A stretch of 64,000 nucleotides of DNA from Pseudomonas fluorescens (GCF_001307275.1 NZ_CP012831.1:6378501-6442500), one strand, 5' to 3'. Shown: positions 8,524 through 17,600, counted from the first letter of the stretch. A program made the numbers and translations. The notes: generated by a model not told the origin, from the sequence alone.

Positions 8524-9423
8524 TGTGGGAGCGAGCTTGCTCGCGATGGCGGCGGGTCAGTTGGCATTGATATTGGCTGTGCTGACGTCATCGCGAGCAA
8601 GCTCGCTCCCACAATGGATCGGTGGCGTTCCTTGCACCGCGTCCACCGTCATTGCCCTGTGGGAGCCGAGCTTGCTCGCGATGGCGGCGGGTCAGGTGGC
8701 ATTGATATTGGCTGTGCTGACGTCATCGCGAGCAAGCTCGCTCCCACAATGGATCGGTGGTGTTCCTTGCACCGCGTCCACCGTCATTGCCCTGTGGGAG
8801 CCGAGCTTGCTCGCGATGGCGGTGGGTCGGTTGGCATTGATATTGGCTGTGTTGACGTCATCGCGAGCAAGCTCGCTCCCACAATGGATCGGTGGTGTTC
8901 CTTGCACCGCGTCCACCGTCATTCCCCTGTGGGAGCCGAGCTTGCTCGCGATGGCGGTGGGTCAGTTGGCATTGATATTGGCTGTGCTGACGTCATCGCG
9001 AGCAAGCTCGCTCCCACAATGGATCGGTGGTGTTCCTTGCACCGCGTCCACCGTCATTCCCCTGTGGGAGCCGAGCTTGCTCGCGATGGCGGTGGGTCAG
9101 TTGGCATTGATATTGGCTGTGTTGACGTCATCGCGAGCAAGCTCGCTCCCACAATGGATCGGTGGTGTTCCTTGCACCGCGTCCACCGTCATTCCCCTGT
9201 GGGAGCCGAGCTTGCTCGCGATGGCGGCGGGTCGGTTGGCATTGATATTGGCTGTGCTGACGTCATCGCGAGCAAGCTCGCTCCCACAATGGATCGGTGG
9301 CGTTCCTTGCACCGCGTCCACCGTCATTCCCCTGTGGGAGCCGAGCTTGCTCGCGATGGCGGTGGGTCGGTTGGCATTGATATTGGCTGTGTTGACGTCA
9401 TCGCGAGCAAGCTCGGCTCCCAC
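8524..9423. repeat. Tandem array of seven 135-bp double-REP units
   Basis: Seven copies begin at about 8524, 8658, 8793, 8928, 9063, 9198 and 9333; the spacing is 134 bp once and then exactly 135 bp. Each copy is a REP (GTGGGAGCCGAGCTTGCTCG), a spacer of about 40 bp, an inverted REP (CGCGAGCAAGCTCGCTCCCA), and a linker of about 45 bp with TTCCTTGCACCGCGTCCACC; the last copy lacks the linker. Copies differ by only a few bases. The array fills the gap between the convergent activator and AraC genes. Because 135 is a multiple of three, it produces long meaningless open frames. Confidence 0.95.
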
Positions 9424-9428
9424 AGAGG

Positions 9429-10349
9429 TTACCGGGTGGCGGCTCCGTCAAGCAGGGCAAAAGCGCCCCGTCGATACTCGCTGGGGGTCTGGTTCATCTC
9501 GATGCGGAAATGCCGGTTGAAGTTGGACAGGTTGTTATAGCCCACTTCAAAACAGATGTCGGTCACCGGCATCTCACTCTGCAACAACAAACGGCAGGCG
9601 CGCTGGACCCGCAGCTTGCGCATCAAATCGATGAAACCGTGCCCGGTGATGCGCTTGAAGAACCGCGAGAAGCCCGGCTCGCTCATGGCCAATTGGCGGG
9701 CGATCACCGACAGGCGCAGGTCGCCGGTGAGTTCGGCTTGCAGGTACTCGAAGGCTTTGTGGATGCGCTCGGAACTGCGCGCATCCAAGGTCGGCGCATA
9801 GCAAGGGCTCGCCAGGCTCAGGGCCTCGTCGCCGGGAGCTTGGTTGAGGGTGTGGAGCAGCTCCAGGAACAGCGTCAATCTCGCCAGCCCCTGGGCCGGG
9901 CCGATGGCTTCCAGCAGGTGCGCGGCCTGCTGTGCCGTATTGCCACCGAAGGCCAGGCCACGGCGAGCGCGTTCGAACAGCCCTTGCAGATCCCCCAGCT
10001 CAGGCAAGGTGCGACGCAAGGCCAGCAGCGTGGCGCCGTCGAATTGCAACACCACGTCGCGCCCGGCCAAGTGCTCCTCCGGCGCCAGGTCGCCCATCCA
10101 ATCGTGGGGCAAGTCCGGACCGATCATCGCCACATGGCCTGGGCCAAACGGGCCAATGTAATCGCCCACCAACAGTTTGCCGCTGCCCTGGCGGATCAGG
10201 TGGATTTCAAATTCAGGATGATGGTTCCAGCGCGCCAGCGGGTACGGGTAGTCATGCTCGTACCAGCGAAAACTGTGTTCGGGCTCGGGCAGGATGACTT
10301 CCAGTTCGGCCGGTCGCTGCTCGAACAGGGGCGTTCTGTGATCAGGCAT
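9429..10349 (-). CDS. AraC-family transcriptional regulator
   Basis: 306 residues. The N-terminal half is cupin-like (RWNHHPEFEIHLIRQGSGKLL and the GDYIGPFGPGHVAMIGP turn), and the C-terminal 100 residues carry two helix-turn-helix units (LSVIARQLAMSEPGFSRFFKRI and VTDICFEVGYNNLSNFNRHFR) with the AraC family signature. It is divergent from the sugar-alcohol-type SDR at 10604, so it probably controls that gene in response to a polyol or sugar (inference). The 254-bp divergent region holds no operator I can identify. The stop codon abuts the REP array. Confidence 0.88.
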   Translation of the reverse strand: MPDHRTPLFEQRPAELEVILPEPEHSFRWYEHDYPYPLARWNHHPEFEIHLIRQGSGKLLVGDYIGPFGPGHVAMIGPDLPHDWMGDLAPEEHLAGRDVVLQFDGATLLALRRTLPELGDLQGLFERARRGLAFGGNTAQQAAHLLEAIGPAQGLARLTLFLELLHTLNQAPGDEALSLASPCYAPTLDARSSERIHKAFEYLQAELTGDLRLSVIARQLAMSEPGFSRFFKRITGHGFIDLMRKLRVQRACRLLLQSEMPVTDICFEVGYNNLSNFNRHFRIEMNQTPSEYRRGAFALLDGAATR

Positions 10350-10603
10350 GTCGCGCCTCTTTTATCGTTATAGCGGGCACCTTACGCCGAGTGCGCAACG
10401 CTTCGCCAGCCTCGGCCCGCCCACCCACCGATACTTTTTTAACCCAGTCTGGAGACACCGGCACAAGTTAAAAAAGTACCACCTCACCATCCTGCGCGGG
10501 TTTGTCGGTTTTCAACGGCACTGCTGTAATCGGCCTGCCATCGCCATTTGGTGAGTGCGACGCTGATTACCCTCTGATGCCATTGCAGCAAGGACCAAGC
10601 CCC

Positions 10604-11377
10604 ATGAAACGACTGGAAGGAAAAAGTGCCCTGGTGACCGGCGCCGCCCGGGGTATCGGCAGGGCGTTTGCCCAGGCCTACATCGAAGAAGGCGCCACGG
10701 TAGCGATTGCCGATATCGACCTGGAGCGGGCCAATGCCACCGCCGCCGAACTGGGCGACAGCGCCTACGCGGTCAAAATGGACGTGACCGATCAAGCTTC
10801 CATCGACCAGGCCATCGCGGCCGTGGTGGCCCAGGCAGGCAAGCTGGATATCCTGATCAACAACGCCGCGCTGTTCGACCTGGCGCCCATCGTGGACATC
10901 ACCCGCCAGAGCTACGAGCGGCTGTTTTCCATCAACGTCGCCGGCACGCTGTTCACGCTGCAGGCGGCGGCGCGGCAAATGATCCGCCAGGGCCACGGCG
11001 GGCGGATCATCAACATGGCCAGCCAGGCCGGCCGGCGTGGCGAGGCCCTGGTGGCGGTCTATTGCGCCACCAAGGCGGCGGTGATCAGCCTGACCCAGTC
11101 CGCCGGGCTGGATCTGATCAAGCATCGGATCAACGTCAACGCCATCGCCCCCGGCGTGGTGGATGGCGAGCATTGGGATGGCGTGGACGCGCTGTTCGCC
11201 CGCCACGAAAACCTGCCGCAGGGGGAAAAAAAGCGCCAGGTCGGGCAACAGGTGCCCTATGGCCGGATGGGCACTGCGCAGGACCTCACCGGAATGGCGA
11301 TTTTCCTGGCCTCGGCGGAGAGCGAATACGTGGTGGCACAGACGTATAACGTCGATGGCGGTAACTGGATGAGCTAA
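10604..11377 (+). CDS. Short-chain dehydrogenase, sorbitol/L-iditol dehydrogenase type
   Basis: 257 residues. TGAARGIG cofactor motif, acidic residue after beta-2 (IADIDLERA) suggesting NAD preference, NNAALF, catalytic Ser in NMASQAGRRG and YCATK as the YxxxK site. The insert GVVDGEHWDGVDALFARHENLPQGEKK is typical of Rhodobacter-type sorbitol dehydrogenase (SmoS/PolS), which oxidises D-sorbitol to fructose and related polyols. The start at 10604 is preceded by CAAGGA. Monocistronic; the AraC gene is divergent. Substrate assignment is from remembered similarity. Confidence 0.8.
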   Translation: MKRLEGKSALVTGAARGIGRAFAQAYIEEGATVAIADIDLERANATAAELGDSAYAVKMDVTDQASIDQAIAAVVAQAGKLDILINNAALFDLAPIVDITRQSYERLFSINVAGTLFTLQAAARQMIRQGHGGRIINMASQAGRRGEALVAVYCATKAAVISLTQSAGLDLIKHRINVNAIAPGVVDGEHWDGVDALFARHENLPQGEKKRQVGQQVPYGRMGTAQDLTGMAIFLASAESEYVVAQTYNVDGGNWMS

Positions 11378-11571
11378 TAATCCGAGTTTTTATGGCCTTG
11401 AAACGACGGAAATGGACTTATTCGCTTGAAAATTGATCCCACTACTTGAGGATTGTCCCGAACGGTACCCAACGGTGCCGTTCCAAGGGATTTCAAGAGA
11501 GCGTGAATACCGTTGCCCCAGCGGGGCAAAAATTGCGCATCATAGGCGCCGTCCGCTCAAGGGAGATTTAC

Positions 11572-12423
11572 ATGCGTGCCATTTCATCCGTCATGGGCCT
11601 TGTCGTGCTGTCGCTGGGCCTGGTGTTCGCCACCAGCGCCACGGCCACCGAAGAGACGCAACTGGTCGAGTCCATCAACCTTTACCGCAGCCAATCCCAA
11701 AGCTGTGCCGGCCAGGCTTCGCTGGAGTTGCCGCCGCTGGCCATGGACTCCCGGCTGATCCTGTCGGCCAATGGCATCGGCGACCTGCAACAGGCGCTGG
11801 CGCGGGCGGCCTATCCCATGGTCAACGTGCAAGCCATCAGCCTGTCCGGGCCGCGCGATGCGCAATCGGCCATGAAAGCGGTGCAGGAAAGCTTCTGCCA
11901 GGTGGTGCTCGACCCGCAGTTCGTCGACATCGGCGTCAGCCGCCTGGATCGCGAATGGCGCATCGTGCTGGCGCGCCCGTTGTTGTCGGCGCGCCTGGGT
12001 GATTGGCAAGCCGAAGGCCAGAAACTGCTGAAACTGATCAACAGCGCCCGCGCCCAACCGCGTCGCTGCGGCACCGAAGCCTTCGCCGCCACCACGCCGC
12101 TAGCCTGGAACGCCACCTTGGCCCTGGCCGCCGTCACCCACACCCGGGCCATGGCCAACAACAATTTCTTCGACCACAAGGACCGCGACAACCGCACGCC
12201 AGGCGACCGCGCCGAACTGGCCGGCTATCTGGGCCAATTGATCGGCGAGAACATCGCCGCCGGACAGGACACGGCCCTCAAGGTCGTGGACGGCTGGCTG
12301 GCCAGCCCGGGGCACTGCGCCAACCTGATGAACCCGCAGTTCCGCGAATTGGGCGCCGGGTATGCGACCGATCCGAAAAGCGATGCCGGGATCTATTGGA
12401 CGGCAATGTTTGGCACCCAGTAG
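11572..12423 (+). CDS. Secreted CAP-domain (SCP/PR-1-like) protein
   Basis: 283 residues from the ATG at 11572, chosen because GGGAG lies 6 bp upstream and a signal peptide follows directly (MRAISSVMGL...ATSATAT). An open frame extends upstream to 11446 but would bury the signal. Residues about 25-145 form a family-specific N-terminal region with two cysteines. Residues about 150-283 form a CAP domain: HTRAMANNNFFDHKDRDNRT, GENIAAGQDT, and SPGHCANLMNPQFRELGAGY. Bacterial members are periplasmic or secreted and of mostly unknown function. The upstream region has a TTGCCCC-AGC-GGGGCAA hairpin (11513-11529). Confidence 0.87.
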   Translation: MRAISSVMGLVVLSLGLVFATSATATEETQLVESINLYRSQSQSCAGQASLELPPLAMDSRLILSANGIGDLQQALARAAYPMVNVQAISLSGPRDAQSAMKAVQESFCQVVLDPQFVDIGVSRLDREWRIVLARPLLSARLGDWQAEGQKLLKLINSARAQPRRCGTEAFAATTPLAWNATLALAAVTHTRAMANNNFFDHKDRDNRTPGDRAELAGYLGQLIGENIAAGQDTALKVVDGWLASPGHCANLMNPQFRELGAGYATDPKSDAGIYWTAMFGTQ

Positions 12424-12432
12424 CACCGGCGC

Positions 12433-12497
12433 CATCGCGAGCAAGCTCGTTCCCACAGGGCTCAGTGCCTCAATAGGGGAACGAGCCTGCTCGCGAT
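12433..12497. repeat. REP pair between convergent genes
   Basis: CATCGCGAGCAAGCTCG...CCCACA followed by an inverted copy ending CCTGCTCGCGATTC. It touches the stop codon of the flavoprotein gene at 12498. Confidence 0.8.
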
Positions 12498-13397
12498 TCA
12501 ATGCCCCCCGAAGATCAATGATCGATGCACGCCTGAACCCGCCCTCACCCCGTCCCCCACCGACAGCGCCACCGAGCCGAAGGGCATGGCCGCGTCGCCA
12601 CAGACGAACACCCCTGGCACGCTGGTTTCCCGGGTCATGTCGCTCTGGATGAAGGCCCCCATCGGCCCGTCCTCGAATTCACATCCCAGGGACTCGGCCA
12701 ACGGACTGGCGACGCGGGTGCGAGGCAGGACAAACAGGCCTTCGATGCTCACCACTCGACCATTGGCCAACACGACGTCGGCCCGGTCGCCTTCGATGCG
12801 CTCGACGTGCTCGGGCACCATCGTGACTCCGCGTCGCTCCAGGCTGGCACGCTGCTCAGGGTCGGGCTCGAACACGCCGCGTGTGAAGAACGTGGTCGGT
12901 CCCCAGTCCGGAAGCATCAGCGCATGGTGCAAGGACATTTCCGAGGTCGCCAGCACGCCGATCGGCCCTTGCTCCAGCTCATAGCCATGGCAATACGGAC
13001 AATGAAACACGCTCTTGCCCCAGCGCTGCGCCAACCCTTCCACGTCGGGCAGCTCATCGATCACACCGGTGGCCAACAGCAGCCGGCGGGCATCGAAGCA
13101 CTGCCCGTCGCTCGTTGCCAGGGTAAAGCCGTCCGCCACCTTGCTGGCATTGATCACGGTGCCCGATACCCATTCAACGGTCGGATAGGCCATCAGTTGG
13201 CGGCGCGCATCCTCGGCGATGTCCCCGGGAGCCCGGCCATCCTGACCGAGAAAGCCATGGGAGCTGGCCGCGAAGCGATTGCGACGCTGGCCGGCATCGA
13301 TCACCAATACCTTGCGGCGGGCACGGGCCAGTTGCAGGGCTGCGGACATACCGGCGTAGCTGCCACCTGCGATGATGACGTCATAGCGCATGATCAT
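12498..13397 (-). CDS. Thioredoxin-reductase-like FAD/NAD(P)H oxidoreductase
   Basis: 299 residues. FAD-binding GGSYAGMSAALQLARARRKVLVIDAG at the N-terminus, a CPYC redox pair in FHCPYCHGYE at about 135-140, and a C-terminal GVFVCGDAAM FAD motif. The length and layout match the small thioredoxin-reductase family, although members with CPYC next to HGYE are often called thioredoxin-reductase-like rather than TrxB. It is divergent from the Rrf2-type regulator at 13539, a common pairing for redox-responsive flavoproteins (inference). Substrate partner unknown. Confidence 0.85.
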   Translation of the reverse strand: MIMRYDVIIAGGSYAGMSAALQLARARRKVLVIDAGQRRNRFAASSHGFLGQDGRAPGDIAEDARRQLMAYPTVEWVSGTVINASKVADGFTLATSDGQCFDARRLLLATGVIDELPDVEGLAQRWGKSVFHCPYCHGYELEQGPIGVLATSEMSLHHALMLPDWGPTTFFTRGVFEPDPEQRASLERRGVTMVPEHVERIEGDRADVVLANGRVVSIEGLFVLPRTRVASPLAESLGCEFEDGPMGAFIQSDMTRETSVPGVFVCGDAAMPFGSVALSVGDGVRAGSGVHRSLIFGGH

Positions 13398-13440
13398 TCT
13401 CCAAGAAAGGTTTCGACGGGTGCGGCAATGTCACGACACA

Positions 13441-13483
13441 TCGTAAGTTCCTTGAAAAGCACCTGTCAACGATCTCGTAACTT
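13441..13483. promoter_or_regulatory. Direct repeat in divergent promoter region
   Basis: TCGTAAGTT (13441-13449) and TCGTAACTT (13475-13483) sit 34 bp apart between the flavoprotein and Rrf2 genes. They are candidate operator half-sites for the Rrf2 protein. Confidence 0.35.
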
Positions 13484-13538
13484 TTGCCATTACAGGCGAT
13501 ACTCACACCCGCCTCCGCCATGGAATACCGCAACGATC

Positions 13539-14006
13539 ATGAGAACCGACACCCGCCTGTCCCGCATGCTGCATGTGTTGATCCACATGGACCGCCACCA
13601 GCAATCCGCCACCTCCGATACCATTGCGCAGATGCTCGGCACCAACCCGGTGGTGGTGCGTCGGACCATGGCCTTGCTCAAGGAAAAGGGCTATGTCACG
13701 TCGGAAAAAGGCCATCGCGGCGGCTGGACCTTGAGCAAGCCGCTGTCGGAGATGACCTTGCTGGATATCCATCAGGCCTTGGGCAGCACGTCGATCTTCG
13801 CCATCGGCCTGTCCACCGATCATCCGCAATGCCTGGTGGAACAAGCGGTGAATGCGGCGTTGACGGATGCGTTCGATGAGGCCCAGGCATTGCTGCTCAA
13901 GCGTTTGGGGGCGATTACCCTGGCGCAGTTGGCAGAGGATTTTGATCTGCGGTTTCGACAGGTTTGCGCAGAGGACGGGGCTGACCTTTCGCGGATGGGG
14001 CATTGA
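13539..14006 (+). CDS. Rrf2-family transcriptional regulator
   Basis: 155 residues from the ATG at 13539 (MRTDTRLSRMLHVLIHMDRH). Winged-helix N-terminus with the Rrf2 pattern: TSDTIAQMLGTNPVVVRRTMALLKEKGYVTSEKGHRGGWTL. The three-cysteine cluster of FeS-binding members (IscR, NsrR) is absent; only two well separated cysteines are present. It is therefore probably of the YwnA/CymR kind, which does not use an iron-sulfur cluster. Divergent from the thioredoxin-reductase-like gene, which it likely controls. A REP element and a strong bidirectional terminator follow. Confidence 0.85.
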   Translation: MRTDTRLSRMLHVLIHMDRHQQSATSDTIAQMLGTNPVVVRRTMALLKEKGYVTSEKGHRGGWTLSKPLSEMTLLDIHQALGSTSIFAIGLSTDHPQCLVEQAVNAALTDAFDEAQALLLKRLGAITLAQLAEDFDLRFRQVCAEDGADLSRMGH

Positions 14007-14023
14007 TATTGGTGGGTGTAGCG

Positions 14024-14050
14024 CCATCGCGAGCAAGCTCGCTCCCACAG
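14024..14050. repeat. Single REP element
   Basis: CATCGCGAGCAAGCTCGCTC plus CCACAG, in the gap between the Rrf2 gene and the mqo terminator. Confidence 0.75.
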
Positions 14051-14063
14051 GGTTAACCGAGCC

Positions 14064-14096
14064 AAAAAAAACGCCGCTCAATGAGCGGCGTTTTTG
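14064..14096. terminator. Bidirectional Rho-independent terminator
   Basis: A-run, ACGCCGCTCA-TGAGCGGCGT stem, T-run: a 9-10 bp GC-rich stem flanked by A8 on one side and T5 on the other. It ends both the plus-strand Rrf2 transcript and the minus-strand mqo transcript. Confidence 0.9.
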
Positions 14097-14119
14097 TACC
14101 TCACCAGACAGCGTCCGGC

Positions 14120-15763
14120 TTACAGCGCCATGTCAGCCGCTGGGTTGGCTTCACGGGCTTCCGCCGGCTTGGCCGGTGCCGCAGGGGCGCCTGGCTTGCC
14201 GATGGCCGGTGGCGGGTCCAGTTGCAGGACCTCGCTGGTGTAGGCCCATTCCTGGGCTACGCGCTCAGGGCTATCGTTGAGCTTGGTGCCGTAGCTCGGC
14301 ACGATCTGGTGCAGTTTTTCCTGCCAGGCCGGGCTGGCGACCTTGTCCTTGAAGACCTTCTCAAGCACGGTCAGCATGATCGGTGCAGCGGTCGAGGCGC
14401 CAGGCGAAGCACCCAGCAGGCCGGCGATGCTGCCGTCCTGGGAGGCAACCACTTCGGTGCCGAGTTTCAGCACGCCGCCCTTCTCTTCGTCACGCTTGAT
14501 GATCTGCACGCGCTGGCCGGCCTGCCACAGGCGCCAATCTTCTTGCTTGGCCTCCGGGAAGTACTCTTTCAGGGCGTTGAAGCGATCTTCATCCGACAGC
14601 ATCAGCTGGCCGGCCAGGTATTCGACCAGTGGGTACTGTTCGATACCGACCTTGGTCATCGGCCACATGTTGTGGGTGGTGGTGCTGGTCAGCAGGTCGA
14701 AGTACGAGCCGTTCTTCAGGAACTTGGTGGAGAACGTTGCGAACGGGCCGAACAGGATCACGCGCTTGCCATCGAGCACACGGGTGTCCAGGTGTGGAAC
14801 CGACATCGGCGGTGCGCCCACCGAAGCCTTGCCGTACGCCTTCGCCAGGTGCAGCTGGGCAACGGTCGGGTTTTCGGTGACCAGGAACGAACCACCCACC
14901 GGGAAACCTGCGTATTCACGCGCTTCCGGGATGTCGGACTTCTGCAGCAGGTGCAACGCACCGCCACCGGCGCCGATGAACACGAACTTGGCGTCGGTCT
15001 CGGTTTCGGTACCGTCTTTCAGGTTCTTGTACGAAACGCGCCAGGTGCCGTCTTCGTTGCGGGTGATCTCTTCCACTTCGCTGGACAGCTTGAGGGAGAA
15101 GTTCGGCTTGGTTTGCAGGTAAGCCGCGAATTGACGAGTGATTTCGCCGAAGTTCACGTCAGTACCCAGGGGACTCCAAGTGGCCGCGACTTTCTGGCTC
15201 GGGTCACGCCCTTGCATCATCAGCGGAACCCACTTGCTGATCTGCTCGCGATCTTCGGAATACTGCATGCCGGCGAACAACGGGCTGGCCTGGAGGGCTT
15301 CGTAACGCTTCTTCAGGAACGCGATGTTCTCGTCGCCCCACAAAAAGCTCATGTGCGGCGTGGAGTTGATGAACGAGCGCGGGTTCTTCAGCACACCGTT
15401 CTTGACCTGCCAGGACCAGAACTGGCGGGAGATCTGGAAGGCTTCGTTGATTTCGATGGCCTTGGAGATATCGACCTTGCCGTTCTTGTCTTCCGGCGTG
15501 TAGTTCAGTTCAGCCAGCGCAGAGTGACCGGTACCGGCATTGTTCCAGCCGTTGGAGCTCTCTTCGGCAACACCGTCCAGGCGCTCGACCATTTCCATGG
15601 TCCAGCCCGGCTCCAGCTCATTGAGCCAGACGCCGAGTGTCGAGCTCATGATGCCCCCACCGATGAGCAAGACATCCACTTTTTTTGGCTCGGCAGCGTG
15701 CGTGGTCGCAAGACCCATCGCCATCGCCAGGCCCAGTAGCGCCGTGTGTGTTTTCTTCAACAT
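14120..15763 (-). CDS. mqo: Malate:quinone oxidoreductase with N-terminal signal peptide
   Basis: 547 residues from the ATG at 15763 (MLKKTHTALLG), chosen over an ATG at 15790 because AGGGA precedes it and a signal-peptide-like segment (about residues 4-23, ending THAA) follows. FAD motif LLIGGGIMSSTLGVWL, then MVERLDGVAEESSNGWNNAGTGHSA and the long Mqo family core. It oxidises malate to oxaloacetate and passes electrons to quinone at the inner membrane. Two oddities: a Sec-like leader on an enzyme usually thought to face the cytoplasm, and a Pro/Ala-rich tail of about 30 residues (GKPGAPAAPAKPAEAREAN). Pseudomonas carries Mqo paralogues; this one resembles the longer MqoA type. Confidence 0.9.
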   Translation of the reverse strand: MLKKTHTALLGLAMAMGLATTHAAEPKKVDVLLIGGGIMSSTLGVWLNELEPGWTMEMVERLDGVAEESSNGWNNAGTGHSALAELNYTPEDKNGKVDISKAIEINEAFQISRQFWSWQVKNGVLKNPRSFINSTPHMSFLWGDENIAFLKKRYEALQASPLFAGMQYSEDREQISKWVPLMMQGRDPSQKVAATWSPLGTDVNFGEITRQFAAYLQTKPNFSLKLSSEVEEITRNEDGTWRVSYKNLKDGTETETDAKFVFIGAGGGALHLLQKSDIPEAREYAGFPVGGSFLVTENPTVAQLHLAKAYGKASVGAPPMSVPHLDTRVLDGKRVILFGPFATFSTKFLKNGSYFDLLTSTTTHNMWPMTKVGIEQYPLVEYLAGQLMLSDEDRFNALKEYFPEAKQEDWRLWQAGQRVQIIKRDEEKGGVLKLGTEVVASQDGSIAGLLGASPGASTAAPIMLTVLEKVFKDKVASPAWQEKLHQIVPSYGTKLNDSPERVAQEWAYTSEVLQLDPPPAIGKPGAPAAPAKPAEAREANPAADMAL

Positions 15764-16146
15764 GTGTGTATCCCTAGGATGGAACGCCATTCCGCCCTCC
15801 GGTCCTGATCAATGATAGACCACATCCACGGCCAGCAAAGCCAGGGGGATGGGATCGAGACGGACTGGAGGATGGACCTACAGGGCCGAGCAGATTCGTC
15901 GGCCTCTCGTTTATGTCTCTCCGGCGCTGACTTCTTGTAGGTCTTGGCTTCAGCTGGGTGAGGGACGCTGCGAAACGGTGATTATCGAGCGGGCATAGCC
16001 GCGCCCGATTGTCGCAGCGGGGGGAGTTTACATAAGGAAATAAACAGACCGAAGCGCATTTTTACATTCTTGGCAAAAACGTCGACCAAATGACGGCATT
16101 TTACTGGCCCTGATCGGCGCCTTCCGTGGGGTCAGGGCCCTTCCGG
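15764..16146. other. Intergenic region upstream of mqo
   Basis: 383 bp without a gene. It contains the mqo leader and promoter on the minus strand and, at 16106-16139, an inverted repeat GGCCCTGA...TCAGGGCC directly downstream of the DUF1624 stop codon, probably its transcription-end hairpin, although no T-run follows. No REP or RNA gene is visible. Confidence 0.5.
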
Positions 16147-17352
16147 TCAGAAGTACTTGAGGATCGCGATATCACGACGACGCTGTTTGAACCCGGCAAA
16201 CCAACGTGTCGGGAAAAACAGCGCCACACCCAGCAGCACACTCCATAACCACACCATAGGCAAATCATCGAACCCGAAATAGGTACCCTGGTTGGTCCCC
16301 CAGACGGCAACTGCAATCAGGTACAGCGCCTTGAGCACGTATAGGTGCAGCAGATAAAAGAACATCGGTGCGCCGCCGTAGACCGCCAACAGCGCAATGG
16401 CTCCCCGCTCCTGGGCTTTTTCAAAGAGTGCCAGCAACATCAGCCCTATTCCCAGGGTCGGCATCAGGAACATCAACGACGGCGGGTACTTCGTCGCGCT
16501 CATGAAGCTCATGAAGGTGCGCAGCGCGTCGCCGGTCTGGACCCAGGGCTTGTCGCCGTACACATTCAGGTACCGGATGAACACGAAGGCCAGCAGCAAG
16601 CCCAAGCCCATCGTGAACAGCCGGCGCAAACGTACGGCGGGCTCGACGTCCTTGCCGAACCACGGCCCGATGGCCCATCCCAGCAGGATCACGCCGATCC
16701 ACGGCAGCACCGGATACGTGGTGCGAGCGCGGGTGAACTCGGTGATATCGATGAACGCCCGCTGGTGAAGAATCGACCACGGCACGAAAAACGGAGAATC
16801 GGGCCCCAGCACCACACCGTCCAGCAGGTTGTGCCCGGCGACGATGGCCACCCCAAGGACGATCAACCAACGGCGCTTGAAGTGCAGCAACGCGGCCAGG
16901 ACGATCATGCAGATGCCGATGCACCAGATCACTTGCAACCACAAGGTCTTGGGCGGGAATTCGGCGTTCCAGGCGAAACACACGAAGGTGAGCTCCAGAA
17001 ACACCAGGAACAGGCCGCGCTTGAGCAGGAACAACGAGGTCTGGCCGGCGCTGTGTTTCTGGCTGTAGAGCCAGGCCGACAAACCGGTGAGGAAGATAAA
17101 GACCGGGGCACAGAGCGTACTGAGCAGACGGGTGAAATACAGATCCGGGGTCACGCTCAGCGCATCGATGGGATCGGTGACCTGACGGTGCAACAGAAAC
17201 GTCTCGCGAACGTGATCCACCAGCATCAGCAGCATGACGAAACCCCGCAGGGCATCGATGGCGAGCATGCGCACATGGTTTTTGGCGGTACTGGCTGCAA
17301 GTGCAGGCGCGATGACGCCGGACGGGCTCGTCATGCTTGGGGATTGGCTCAT
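16147..17352 (-). CDS. DUF1624 (HGSNAT-like catalytic domain) membrane protein
   Basis: 401 residues from the ATG at 17352 (MSQSPSMTSP). The frame is open for 38 more codons upstream, but that part reads through a REP element and is unlikely to be translated. About ten hydrophobic segments and the N-terminal RMLAIDALRGFVMLLMLVDH motif mark the heparan-alpha-glucosaminide N-acetyltransferase catalytic family (DUF1624), related to OpgC-type acyltransferases. It sits in the inner membrane and probably acetylates an envelope sugar (family-level inference). It is flanked by unrelated genes and appears monocistronic. Confidence 0.85.
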   Translation of the reverse strand: MSQSPSMTSPSGVIAPALAASTAKNHVRMLAIDALRGFVMLLMLVDHVRETFLLHRQVTDPIDALSVTPDLYFTRLLSTLCAPVFIFLTGLSAWLYSQKHSAGQTSLFLLKRGLFLVFLELTFVCFAWNAEFPPKTLWLQVIWCIGICMIVLAALLHFKRRWLIVLGVAIVAGHNLLDGVVLGPDSPFFVPWSILHQRAFIDITEFTRARTTYPVLPWIGVILLGWAIGPWFGKDVEPAVRLRRLFTMGLGLLLAFVFIRYLNVYGDKPWVQTGDALRTFMSFMSATKYPPSLMFLMPTLGIGLMLLALFEKAQERGAIALLAVYGGAPMFFYLLHLYVLKALYLIAVAVWGTNQGTYFGFDDLPMVWLWSVLLGVALFFPTRWFAGFKQRRRDIAILKYF

Positions 17353-17435
17353 GGCATTACTCGGATGGAAGGTTGTTGGTCCCTGTAAGGCAGGAATGAG
17401 AATTCCTGTCAAACGAAATCGGATAACATAACATA

Positions 17436-17600
17436 AGATCGCTTTCGCGAGCAGGCTCGCCCCCACGAGCGCTGGCAGCGGATGCGATTTTCATGACCTC
17501 CCCCCTCATGTGGGAGCGAGCTTGCTCGCGATGGCGGTGGGTCAGTTTGCGATGATGTTGGCTGTACCGGCGTCATCGCGAGCAAGCTCGCTCCCACAAG
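17436..17600. repeat. REP elements
   Basis: One divergent copy (CTTTCGCGAGCAGGCTCGCC) at about 17440-17465, then a head-to-head pair at 17509-17599 separated by a spacer of about 40 bp. Confidence 0.85.

Noticed and set aside
8524..9423. CRISPR array
   Set aside because: Units are 135 bp with conserved spacers and contain inverted REPs; CRISPR needs short direct repeats with unique spacers, and no cas genes are present.
8525..9540. Two long open frames (331 and 308 codons) through the REP array
   Set aside because: The repeat unit is 135 bp, a multiple of three, so any frame without a stop in one unit stays open in all. The translations are internally repeated REP peptides with no ribosome-binding site.
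17353..17466. 38-codon upstream extension of the DUF1624 gene
   Set aside because: It begins in a REP element (MGASLLAK) and has no ribosome-binding site; the ATG at 17352 gives the normal family length.
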